Below are positions 54,961 to 64,000 of a DNA stretch of 64,000 nt, piece after piece. The notes below the pieces were generated by a model. It was not told the origin of the DNA. It worked only from the letters and a program-made list of their open reading frames with translations, and made no database searches. The position numbers were made by a program, and so were the translations under genes. Position 1 is the stretch's first letter, and every line of letters begins with the position of its first letter. Source of the stretch: Siphonodentalium dalli (Eukaryota > Mollusca > Scaphopoda > Gadilida > Siphonodentaliidae); NCBI GenBank assembly GCA_032622095.1, contig CP136063.1:215467982-215531981 (forward strand), written 5' to 3'.

Positions 54961-55626
54961 GTGTTTTGACATTAAATGTGAAAATTATGACTAGTTAAAT
55001 GAAAAACATTGTTATAATCACGGATAAATTTATAACATCATTTCGCAAAAATAAATCTCAGTATATTATGATTTGACAACAAATAATATGTTTGAATATA
55101 GCCAATTTAACACTGAATGTATGCATGGATGTCAAACTTAGGGTGAAGAAAGATGGCAGCAGAATTTTCAAAGCAGCCATTGGCCGGCTCAGTCTCTGAT
55201 TGGTCGAAAATATCCGCTAATAATTATTTGATTGACAGCTGTGCAAACGTCCATTGTTCATTTGCCGATGGGGTGAGGGTTTTCCACAAATGGATATGGT
55301 GTCGCATAAGTGTAGACGACGCACACTATATACATGTAGTTTTCTTATTCATAAACTAGGCACTATCGATGGAAAAATCAGTTCACTTGACAAGACGTTC
55401 GGTAATTTAAATTATGTTGTTCGTGTTGCAATGCCTATGGGTACACGCGATATCGTGTAAATATTTACGAATACTATATAGAGGATAATTGAATTTCAGG
55501 AATCCCGATAACACCTGTCAAATGAAATTACATCCGATATCCGGCTATAAATGATTTGTGCATAGATTTCATACATTTATGTATTATCGGGTACAAAAAA
55601 CGTTGAGTTAATATATTTATATTGTT
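54961..55626. other. no recognised feature
   Basis: Short frames near 55153-55460 match nothing. Confidence 0.4.
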
Positions 55627-55862
55627 TACTATACTGAATACTCATTGGCGAGTAGTCCCCTCGGGAAATGTGCAGATATTAAGTTCAACAAACGGTTTCC
55701 CACTAATGATCATATAAACCCTTCTGCTCTTATATTATCTGTTCGTTTTCTGTTTGTCGTCTGCTTATGTATCGTGAACACTCCTCCAGATGAATAATAG
55801 ACCATTCCAATGTATACTATTATAACTGGGTGGGAGAATCCATTTAGTAAAGAAAGGGTTAA
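55627..55862. mobile_element. TTAA MITE, family C, best preserved copy
   Basis: Starts AATACTCATTGGCGAGTAG and ends GAAAGGGTTAA. Interior order: AAGTTCAACAAACGG, CCCACTAATGATC, TTTGTCGTCTGCTTATG, AATAATAGACCATTCCAATG, GGAGAATCCATTTAG. Confidence 0.8.
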
Positions 55863-56040
55863 GATGGCGTTGAGGTGAATAATTATTCCAATCTCACAAA
55901 AAATATCAGATCAACGCAGCTGGAAATTTGAAATACTTTAGTCTAGTGATATCCAAGTATTGTAAACTGGACATCAATTCTGAACTGTATAGCTAATGTT
56001 GAATTATGAAAGTTATATAATTCATACCTCAGAATTAGGG

Positions 56041-56443
56041 TGCATTCATACGATGTCAAGTTTACGCGGTATGTTTTGCAGGCATTTCGTCATAGAAAAC
56101 CACATGTTGCCAGAATATGAACGGAAACATGCATATAACATGCATCTTTACCGAAGTGAACGACGTGAGAAGTAAAATTTCTGTAGTTCCGTTTGTAACG
56201 GTGCTATACTGTCTTTGCCTACAAATGGCGTTGATTCTTGCGAGATAACTACATGCTATTTACAGGCAAATTCCAGTAGAATCGCTACGTGTGGAACTAC
56301 AGAGACTTTTCTTCTCACGTAGTTAGCTGTGGTACAGATGCATTTTATATATGCATGTTTCCGTTCATATTATGGCATCATATCTTTTTCTACGACGAAA
56401 TGCATGCAAACCATACCGTAAAAACTTACAAGTGTATGAACGT
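56041..56443. mobile_element. long-arm MITE, family J
   Basis: Inverted arms of about 165 bp: left with GGCATTTCGTCATAGAAAA and GAACGGAAACATGCATAT, right with the complements. A single-copy centre lies near 56205-56280. A half copy is at 58660-58800. Confidence 0.8.
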
Positions 56444-56715
56444 AAAAGTGAGATCGCATACTCAGAATTATGTGACATGTTTTGAACAGAAAACAATATT
56501 TCTAAAAACTAATTTAAATCAAACTGATGTAGAAACCTTACGAAAATCACCAAATAGAAAGTTAATATTACGGCTTAGTTCTCACTTAGCTTCACTTTGC
56601 TAGAGAACATGGATTTTTGAAAGCGGAGTGTTTTTTTTAAAGGAAATATTTGGAAGTGTCCAGAATTACCTTAATGTTATCATTTCCCGCAAAATAAACC
56701 AATAATTTCACCAGA

Positions 56716-56917
56716 TACAGTAATGCCCTAAATAATCGACTCTTTACCCACAGCATAATTATGGATAATCGGAAATATGGCTTGTTGCCATTCATCGGAA
56801 TGATCTCACTGAGAGCTTTCCGGTGAATGGCAACAAGCCATATTTCCGACTAAATCCTGAAAAATTACCCATAATTCTGCTGTGGTTAAAGAGTCGATTA
56901 TTTAGGTCATTACTGTA
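56716..56917. mobile_element. family A MITE, full palindrome
   Basis: TACAGTAATGCCCTAAATAA to TAGGTCATTACTGTA, arms meeting at ATCTCACTGAGAGC. TA flanks. Confidence 0.9.
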
Positions 56918-56949
56918 ATTTCTTTATTTTCTGGATGGATCGATGTTTG

Positions 56950-57070
56950 AGGGTATAGCTTTAACTATATGGGAGACTCGCATATATAAGAGAATGCATA
57001 ATTGGTACAGTGTTTTCGCAAAATCTCAGTAAGCTCCAGTCATGGAAGCGTTATAACCAACGATGTTAAA
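56950..57070. mobile_element. half hairpin module, variant context
   Basis: GACTCGCATATATAAGAGAATGC then GGTACAGTGTTTTCGCAAAA and GCTCCAGTCATGG, the same context as at 21925-22007. Confidence 0.65.
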
Positions 57071-57194
57071 TTGGCCACTGCGGTTCAATCTTAAGACCAA
57101 TGTGTGCCCGCATTTCAGAAACACAATTAACCATGCTATACTAATTGGTTTCTCCCATCAGTTATAAAATTATACATATGAATAGTTTATTATT

Positions 57195-57370
57195 CATTTG
57201 GAGGGGTGTTCAGGATAAATTAGCAGACGACAGTCAGACGAAAATGTTAAACAAGTGCAGAAGGCTTCACAGTAATTGGTGGGAAATGTTCAGATAATAA
57301 ATTCAACAAACTATTTTTTTTAACATTTCCTATGGGAACTACTCGTCAATGAGTATATATTAAGGGTTAA
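57195..57370. mobile_element. TTAA MITE, family C, inverted
   Basis: Ends AACTACTCGTCAATGAGTAT followed by TTAAGGGTTAA; contains TTGGTGGGAAATGTTCAG and AGCAGACGACA. Confidence 0.75.
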
Positions 57371-57991
57371 GATTGACATATATAGAATGTACCCGGGGCT
57401 TAGTCGTAGTATTAGTTGTTTGACTACACATTAGCATTCTCAAATGGGTTTTATATTGAAGTGTCACTTCGCCGACATTTCAAATAGAGAACACATTCCC
57501 ATCGGTGTCTGGGCATATATGTCCTGCGCGACATTATGACCAATACATTAAGTGAGAAAATAGCCCGAGGTGTGGTGGGTTTATTCTTGAGCCGAGCTCG
57601 TTGTATCGTCCACAATGGTAATGGCTTCTCCGTAGTGTTCAATTGCTATTATAAGTGCAATTAGGAGCTAAGAATACTTTCCAACAAGAAAGTAAAACCC
57701 CCTCTGCTGTTAAGTAGCCGTATAGTTTACATTTGGGATGAGTTCCGGTCGCCTCGTTGTGGTGTCACACATCGATATGATCACGCAGCTTGGGGTCATT
57801 TTGGTCCGCATAAAACATATACTTCCAAATATACGGAGTGTCCGTGTGTCGCTTCCTGTCGTTCATCGTGTGCTTACCCCAACCCACCGAATCACTACTT
57901 CATCAAGAAGTAGATCATTCCATGAATCTCTATCTTTAGGTTTTTACCGGTATCGAAATAGGTCGACAGATACTTGAACTATGGCTTTTTA
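57371..57991. other. no recognised feature
   Basis: Two short frames (57642-57451 minus, 57738-57977 plus) have no recognisable features. Confidence 0.35.
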
Positions 57992-58484
57992 CAAGATAAT
58001 GCCATGAATCTCTACTATGACTAACGCCCGTCGAGATCACATTCTACCAATACAAAACCTGGGAATTTTATTAAGTTTTGACAGGGAACCTTATAAAATA
58101 GAACGCGGGGAATATATCTCTTAGTTATTACCTGTTTCTTAATAATGTACTTCACTGTAGGTGAAGGTCCCAACTCGAAATTTCACAATTTAAATGACTT
58201 TTTGAGCGATTTTGCTTTGCGTCGCTCACAATTATTGAATTTCTCCTGGGTGATTAATTCTGGCTCACAAAAGTCAAAGAAAAGCATGCAATCTCGAACT
58301 AGGACCACCCTCTAATAGGAAGTAGATTTTTGAGGAACAAGTATTGACAAAGAAATATATTACCTGCCTTGTTTGTTCAATGTTATATAGTTCCCTGTCA
58401 GAACGGATCAGAACATCAAAAAGTTCCAAGTTTTGCACTGATCTCTACGGGCGTAGCTAGAGTAGAGACTCATAGCATGACCTA
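57992..58484. mobile_element. long-arm MITE, family K, copy 2
   Basis: Same arms and centre as 11328-11810 (GCCATGAATCTCTACTATGAC at left, GTAGAGACTCATAGCATGA at right). Ends more worn. Confidence 0.75.
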
Positions 58485-58659
58485 ACCCCACCCCCACAGA
58501 ATCATTATACTCCACACAGAAGGCGGTATCATAAGTTATGAAGGCAATTTAGATCGCATTGAATTGACGCAAAATGCTTATAAAAATTATTCTGCGTGAG
58601 ATGAATACAAAAATCACACAGTAGCACCGTTACATGTGAAGTTATAGCAATTTTACTTA

Positions 58660-58800
58660 TTGCATCGTATATCGTAAGCTTTGTTATTGGTGCATTTTAC
58701 ATGCATGCTGCCGTTCATATGCTGGCACCATATGGCTATCAATGACGAAATGCCTGCAAAATACAAGGCAAACTTGTCAGTTTGTGAATGATTGCTCCGC
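58660..58800. mobile_element. family J MITE, one arm
   Basis: GGTGCATTTTACATGCATGC, GTTCATATGCTGGCACCATA and GACGAAATGCCTGCAAA match one arm of 56041-56443. Confidence 0.65.
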
Positions 58801-59228
58801 TGTAGAAGTTGATTCCAATAGAAAGCAGAGCATAGTAACCTAAACTGCATTGAAGGAACCCAAATTTTAAAGCAAATAAAAGAGAAAATGCTATGTTTAC
58901 CATTTGACATTTTATTCATTGAAAGCCCTTAATAATAAAGGGATCCGAGGCACTCGCACTGGATATACATGTACAAAAATATATAAACGTCTGTAAAACA
59001 TTACCTCTAACAAGCCCATGGATAAATAGATAAACTTTGTTCTTATATTCATTATTGATAGTTCTCCAATAACGAAACTTCGGTTATTGAAACCATTGTT
59101 AAGTAAACAAAACCGTTTTGTCGACACACATCGCTAATCATGTTGTAGGTTCAAATAGTTTAGTCTGAATACGATTGGCAAAACCTCAGTCTGTCAACAT
59201 CATATATACACTGTGACTAGAACAGAAT
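58801..59228. other. no recognised feature
   Basis: May include the upstream part of the Gypsy element, but I see no LTR or primer-binding site. Confidence 0.35.
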
Positions 59229-59328
59229 TTTGCTGCTTTTCTAGTTCCGGACTTTCAGTGGAAGAAATCTTCAGATGACACTGCCCACAAAGGTTTCAAG
59301 GACGCCCGTGAATGTAACTGTTGGGTTT

Positions 59329-59764
59329 GATAACCCAATGGGTCCCACATTTTCTTTCAGATATTGTTGACAATAGTACAAGTTTTGTTTTAATATGGCA
59401 GTCAATCCAAAAATACTACGGATTTCTGCAGTCAGAGACACAATTCATCAAACTTGCAACCATTCGCTGGGAAGAGGGGAAGCGCCCTGAGAGCCTATAT
59501 CAGCACCTAATCGCTCACCTTCAGGACAATCTATACTGCGGAAGGGTTGTAAACTCATTCATGATGGTGCTAAAGTTGATGCCGATGAGCACATGTCACC
59601 AACAGTAGAACGCATGTCTGTACTCAAGTGGATGGAACTTATCCATCCGAATCTCTACACCCTATAGTTCAGCGAACATTTTCTTACGATCTACATAGAA
59701 TGACACTTAAAGGCATACAGCCACAGATTATCGATTCATTGAACGGATTTCTTGAGGAGCTTAA
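59329..59764 (+). pseudogene. Gypsy gag remnant, part 1
   Basis: One frame carries YYGFLQSETQFIKLATI and ESLYQHLIAHLQDNLY, the capsid-like part of gag. A shift near 59560 gives EHMSPTVERMSVLKWMEL, and another near 59660 gives GIQPQIIDSLNGFLEEL up to the TTAA at 59761. Gag forms the particle that packages element RNA. Broken by two frameshifts and the MITE. Confidence 0.8.
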
Positions 59765-60142
59765 CCCTTTACCCAACAGAAGGGCCCTGTGCCAATGCAT
59801 TCTCTTATATATGCGAGTCGACCATAGGTCGCCTCGCATATATAAGAGAATGCATTGGCTTAACACATTAAAAATTATAAAATTGTTAAAGAATGTAAGA
59901 AAAAATGGTAAAAAGTGTTAAAAAAAGATTTTTTTTAGGCCAATGCATTCTCTTATATATGGTCGACTCGCATATATAAGAGAATGCATCGGCACAGGGC
60001 ATAACTGTAACTATCACAATGTGGTCAAGGAGCCGGTTCCAATGATATCCATATTTGTATGGTTCTATTGAGAAAGACCGAAGATATTTTAGGCTATTGA
60101 AGCTTTATTTGGCCGGTTTTGGCCGGTTTGTTGGGTAAAGGG
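59765..60142. mobile_element. TTAA MITE with hairpin module, in gag
   Basis: Ends CCCTTTACCCAACA and inverse TGTTGGGTAAAGGG, flanked by TTAA on both sides (59761-59764, 60143-60146). One 67-bp hairpin (59794-59860) and one shortened hairpin (59939-59994, centre deleted). Outer arm with AAACCGGCCAAAACC complement on the right. piggyBac-like ends. Confidence 0.92.
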
Positions 60143-60164
60143 TTAAGGCAGAAACAGTTACGAG

Positions 60165-60422
60165 CAAGCCTTGAAATAGGCTGTCTGTCATTTGCAGAAT
60201 GAGGTCCACAGAGGGTGAATTTAGTGATGCTACCCCGCATAGCGGGCTAGCATCACCAAATTCACCCTCTGGGAACCTCATTCTGCTGAGGTGTAAGCAG
60301 AATGATGTCCCCAGAGGGTGAATTTGGTGATGGTAGCCAGCTATGCGGGTTGCATGGCATCAATAAATTCACCCTCTGGGGACCTCATTCTGCAAATGAC
60401 AGACACCATATTTCAAGGCTTG
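60165..60422. mobile_element. T-shaped hairpin MITE, family D, in gag
   Basis: CAAGCCTTGAAATAGGCTG and inverse, two hairpins, exact 8-bp duplication GTTACGAG (60157-60164, 60423-60430). Lies 22 bp right of the TTAA MITE. Confidence 0.93.
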
Positions 60423-60430
60423 GTTACGAG

Positions 60431-60800
60431 TGGTTGTGTTAACAGTTCTCACAGACCAGACGTTCAGACTACAACTCTCATCCAGGAAAGAATGTCGAAT
60501 TTGCAAAGCCGAACGGAGGAATTATTTCGGTCACACAATCCGAGAATGTAACTATAGTTCGCGTGCTGAAAAACGGGAATTGGTGAAAGCATTTCGAAAT
60601 GAGACTGAGATTGATGAAGATCGAGAGCTTGTGGATGACTTCAACGATGTCTCGTTTCAGCCTGATTCTGACAGAGTTTCATCCAAAACAGATGATGTTC
60701 AATTCAGCAAACAGATGTGTGACAATCGTGATGAAAGTTACCATTCCTCAGTTAGTCGAGTTAAAACTGTGCACTCTCCAACATTCACTAACTACTTATA
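60431..60800 (+). pseudogene. Gypsy gag remnant, part 2, zinc knuckle
   Basis: The frame contains CRICKAERRNYFGHTIREC (60493-60549), a C-x2-C-x9-H-x4-C knuckle that binds RNA in nucleocapsid domains. It is followed by RAEKRELVKAF and an acidic stretch. The frame is open for 123 codons from 60430, ending at 60801. Confidence 0.8.
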
Positions 60801-60814
60801 ATACTATCAGAATA

Positions 60815-61136
60815 ATGCAGTTGACATTACCTGCATATGACTCCGGGGCGACATCTTCTTTAACAAGACACTCGTTTGCTCTTCAGATATAGGCGCATAT
60901 ATTCGATCCACTCAGCTAACCTGGCGGATGGCAAGACTAACGTCCAATTGGTGCTGTGCATTTGACACTATTTCATGGCGAGCATAAATTCAATCTTGAA
61001 GCGGCTGTAGTCAAAGAGTTAGACTGCAACGTGCTTGCAGTGGTGCCATTTATGAAAGATACTTGATATTCCTACTGATGCGAACAAAACCTTTTCACCC
61101 TCAAGTGCTAGTGTTCGTCGATGTTCAACTTACCTT
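60815..61136 (+). pseudogene. Gypsy aspartic protease remnant
   Basis: A frame reads PAYDSGATSSLTRHSF with the D-S-G-A active-site motif at 60839-60850. A later frame reads VVKELDCNVLAVVPFM before stops. This would cleave the Gag-Pol product; it is broken by frameshifts and the TTAA MITE. Confidence 0.7.
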
Positions 61137-61140
61137 TTAA

Positions 61141-61595
61141 TCCTTTACCCAACAAAACGGCCAAAAACGCCCAAATAAAGCTTCAACAGCCTAAAATATC
61201 TTCGGTCTGTCTCAATAAAACCATACAAATATGGATATAATTGGAACCGGTTCATGGACCACATTGTGATGGTTACAGTTATGCCCTGTGCCAATGCATT
61301 CTCTTATATACGCGAGTCGACCATAGGTCGCCTCGCATATATAAGAGAATGCATTGGCCTAAAAAAAAACAAAAAAACACTTTTTACCATTTTTTCTTAC
61401 ATTCTTTAACAATTTTATAATTTGTTCTTACATTTTTTAACAATTTTTATAACATTTTTCTACATTCTTTGACAATTTTATCATTTTTAATATGTGTTAA
61501 GCCAATGCATTCTCTTATATATGCGAGGCGACCTATGGTCGACTCGCATATATAAGAGAATGCATTGGCACAGGGCCGTTCTGTTGGGTAAACGG
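61141..61595. mobile_element. TTAA MITE with double hairpin, between protease and RT
   Basis: Ends TCCTTTACCCAACA and inverse, flanked by TTAA (61137-61140, 61596-61599). Two hairpins (61292-61358, 61502-61568); the core has two tandem CATTCTTTAACAATTTT-like phrases. Same orientation as 36123-36513. Confidence 0.92.
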
Positions 61596-61599
61596 TTAA

Positions 61600-62290
61600 G
61601 AGCACCCAAGAAATGTGTCATTTTACCTGGGGAATTTTTAGAATTACCTTGCCCACTGGGTGTGCCTGATGATGAATAAGTTGTTATTGAACCTCGATTT
61701 GACACTCCTACACTGAACTGGCCTCCGCCATTAACCACAGAACCTGTTGCTGGAAACATTCGCATTGCAAACACTTCAACTTCATCCATTGTAATTCAGA
61801 AGCACCAACATGCACAGGTAAAACCTACAATTGATGCATCATTACACTCAACCACTGGTACTATACCTATAGACATACATTCATGCTCCGCGCACCGTGT
61901 CAACACAAGTGTCTATACCCGGGCAAAAGTTCTTTCAGACATTTCAATCGACCTCGACAATGAACTAAAACCTATTGAACGCCAACTATTTTCAGACGTT
62001 CATCAGAAATATTCTGAAGTCTTCAATCCATCAATTGGTAAATACAATGATGTTTCTGGCAATATACGTGCATACATAAACTTGGGTCCTGTCTCACCTC
62101 CTGCACACAATGGTCGCTTACCACTGTATAAAAGTAACGATATGGTCTGTCTTCAGGATAAAATGGATGAGTTTGAGGCATTGTGTGTGCTAGCTAAGGA
62201 TGTCAATGCTAAAGTTGAAAATGTCTCTCCTAGTTACGAAATTTCACCAGATGACCAATTCCACCCTAAGACTGCAGTGCTGATAGGATA
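61600..62290 (+). pseudogene. Gypsy protease-RT linker and RT fingers
   Basis: Frames read EFLELPCPLGVPDDE, FDTPTLNWPPPLTTEPV, KPIERQLFSDVHQKYSEVFN and GRLPLYKSNDMVCLQDKMDE, the linker and first RT motifs. The end (62236-62290) is not in its place: it is an inverted copy of 62727-62784. Confidence 0.75.
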
Positions 62291-62399
62291 GATACATGTT
62301 TAGTGGCCACCTCCTTGTCATAGCATTCAATAACATTGCTAACTATACTAAATCAGTACCAAGCAGAGTTACACACAGACGATATCATGCGATTTCTCG

Positions 62400-62815
62400 C
62401 AAAGAATAAATACATAATAAAAACTGACATGACAATCCAATTGCTTGTTGAAGAATCATCCATGAAATATATTGGTTTTGTCATTTAAGGGCACCCGTGT
62501 TTATACGCGGCTGCAATGGGCATGCCTCGTTCAACAGACCAGTTGAATGAATTAATGTTTAGAGTCCTGGGGGGTCTAATACACCATGGCAAAGTGGTCA
62601 AGTTTGCTGATGATTTGTATGTTGGTGGAAGTGATATGTCGTCTCTATTGAACAATTGGGAGCAAGTTCATCACAAATTTCAAACAAATAATCTGCGCCT
62701 AACTGCTTTAAAACATGTACTTGCCTTTCAGCACTGCAGTTTTAGGGTGGAATTGGTCATCTGGCGAAATTTCTGTATCGCCCCACAAAGTCAATCCTTT
62801 GGCATCATGTGACCC
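62400..62815 (+). pseudogene. Gypsy reverse transcriptase palm
   Basis: Shows IIKTDMT (first catalytic Asp region), AMGMPRSTDQLNELMFRVL and KVVKFADDLYVGG with the FADD catalytic pair at 62603-62614 in place of YxDD. A stop separates the first two parts and the following frame is shifted near 62720. Confidence 0.85.
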
Positions 62816-63580
62816 TCCTAAATATGTCAAGTCACTCGTATCTTGGTGTGGTGCTTTCAAGTATCTTAGTCCTTGCATTCCACCGTGCACGACGCTCCTG
62901 TCCACTTTCGACTCGATGACAGCTGGAAGAAATTCCTCATAAACTCTTAAATGGAACTCAGAATCTCTAAAGGACTTCATAAATGCCCAGACTACTCTGC
63001 GTGATCCTAAGACTATCACTGTACCTAAACCATCAGACCATTTGATTATAACTACAAATGGTGTTATATGGAGTTGTACGGAATGGAGGTGTTAGTGCAG
63101 TGTTGTTTATCCTTCCAAATGGGCGCATGCCTCTTGTGGGTTACTTTTCTGCTACGCTAAAACCTCAACAACATAACTTGTTACCATGAGAAGTTGAATT
63201 ACTTGGCATAGGATCGGCCATCAGTCACTGTGGACCTCATATTCTGGAATCAGAACACCGGACTAAAATTTTGTACTCAAGCCTTTCAAACGCTCTCTCG
63301 GTGTCAGTTCTCAGCAAGTGCTCGAACTTCCTCATTCCGGTCCACTCTTAAAAGACACAGAGTTACTCTTCAACATATCTGTGGCTCCAGAAATCTTCCA
63401 GCAGATTATATAAGTCGCAATGCTGTTGAATGCCCATCTAAAACTTGCCAATTTTGTCAGTTCATCTCAAATGACACTTTCTCTGTAGTTCGCTCTGTGT
63501 CTGTTCAGTCAGTTTTGGATGGCAAATCTGCAAATCAGTGTATCTTCATGGAAGGGTTGCTGACAGGACTGCTCTACACT
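62715..63580 (+). pseudogene. Gypsy RT connection, RNase H and tether remnants
   Basis: Pieces: LGWNWSSGEISVSPHKVNPL (RT thumb), LPNGRMPLVGYFSATLKP and EVELLGIGSAISH (RNase H, from about 63109), then HICGSRNLPADYISRNAVEC with CQFCQF. Each is in a different frame with stops between. Confidence 0.75.
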
Positions 63581-63589
63581 TCGTAGAGT

Positions 63590-64000
63590 ATATTCCCACA
63601 TATCACAGGGAACTCGACATCCGCGGAATTCAAAAGGTATTCGTGATCTTAAACGGTATATAAAAGTGGCCACCATCAACATAGATGGCTTACTAGTAAG
63701 TCAACAGTTCACCTGCTTTCGCCAAAGGTACCAGTTTGATAATCATTCCTCAACATGTAATTTCTGGTTTTCTCACTGGATTGCATTTGAAGTTGCAGCA
63801 CCCAGCCAAGAGTTTGTTCCATCGTTATTTCTTCGCTATCCAGGCTGATAAGTTTATTGATTCTGTAACTGAATCTTGCCCACAATGTGCTGCACTCCGA
63901 CAACTTCCTGTTGAAACACCAGATTTCTCAACATCTTCACCATTCTCAAGTCCAGGTCTCGAGTTTGCATGTGATGTACTGTGTCGTGCCGAGTAAAAGA
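63590..64000 (+). pseudogene. Gypsy integrase N-terminal zinc finger
   Basis: The frame from 63736 reads IIPQHVISGFLTGLHLKLQH followed by ESCPQCAALRQLP: an H-x4-H ... C-x2-C zinc-binding domain of retroelement integrases. It ends at a stop at 63994, before the catalytic core, which would lie beyond the window. Confidence 0.85.

Larger units (their letters stand above)
59229..64000 (+). mobile_element. decayed Ty3/Gypsy retrotransposon, open to the right
   Basis: Plus-strand pieces in the order gag, protease, reverse transcriptase, RNase H, integrase zinc finger define a Ty3/Gypsy-type element (integrase after RNase H). Many stops and frameshifts make it non-functional. Three MITEs (59765-60142, 60165-60422, 61141-61595) were inserted later. 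No LTR is seen on the left, and the integrase runs off the window. Confidence 0.85.

Overview
This window is accessory, repeat-dominated DNA from an animal nuclear genome, most likely a lophotrochozoan and probably a mollusc. The clues are absence of bacterial gene organisation, no long open frames, a tRNA-derived SINE with an AATC-repeat tail of the kind common in molluscs, CR1/L2- and Jockey/Rex-like LINE tails, a Helitron, a Ty3/Gypsy element and many palindromic MITEs. The mollusc call rests on recognition, not a database search. I found no complete host gene. A few short minus-strand frames (47641-48029, 52065-52481) might be exons of unknown genes.

Layout. 1-4080: SINE tail end, then a TTAA-flanked MITE (1007-1935) holding a TA-flanked MITE, itself split by a third insertion, then a dispersed repeat. 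4081-8398: a decayed Helitron on the plus strand (N-terminal repeats, Rep with HUH motif, helicase pieces), opened by a hAT-type MITE with 8-bp target duplication and by a double-hairpin MITE with 4-bp duplication; another hAT-type double-hairpin MITE lies just past it. 8450-24380: mostly MITEs, small palindromes, one full SINE, minisatellites (48-bp x 8 at 18044-18424) and an antisense LINE 3' end (19487-20240). 24383-31640: three tandem copies of a 579-bp unit with a TATA box. Copy 2 is split by a 4.4-kb head-to-tail array full of AGGTCA/TCAAGGTCA motifs. Copy 3 is split by a 0.7-kb GC-rich insertion and by a SINE with a 9-bp duplication. 32590-46620: more hAT-like fragments, a 1.5-kb element with 8-bp duplications (33169-34684), a second antisense LINE tail (41225-41650), a second SINE family and an AT-rich minisatellite. 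46621-55620: sparse, with possible exon fragments and a roughly 590-bp tandem duplication. 55627-59228: MITEs. 59229-64000: a decayed Ty3/Gypsy element (gag, protease, RT, RNase H, integrase zinc finger) interrupted by three MITEs and running off the window end.

The parts do not form a pathway. What the window records is a stratigraphy: old autonomous elements (Helitron, Gypsy, LINEs) were later used as targets by small non-autonomous elements, and target duplications plus interrupted reading frames give the order. The most unusual signals are a 67-bp hairpin module shared by MITEs with different ends, MITEs predicted to fold into T-shaped three-way structures, and the concatemer dense in nuclear-receptor half-sites next to a triplicated TATA-box unit.
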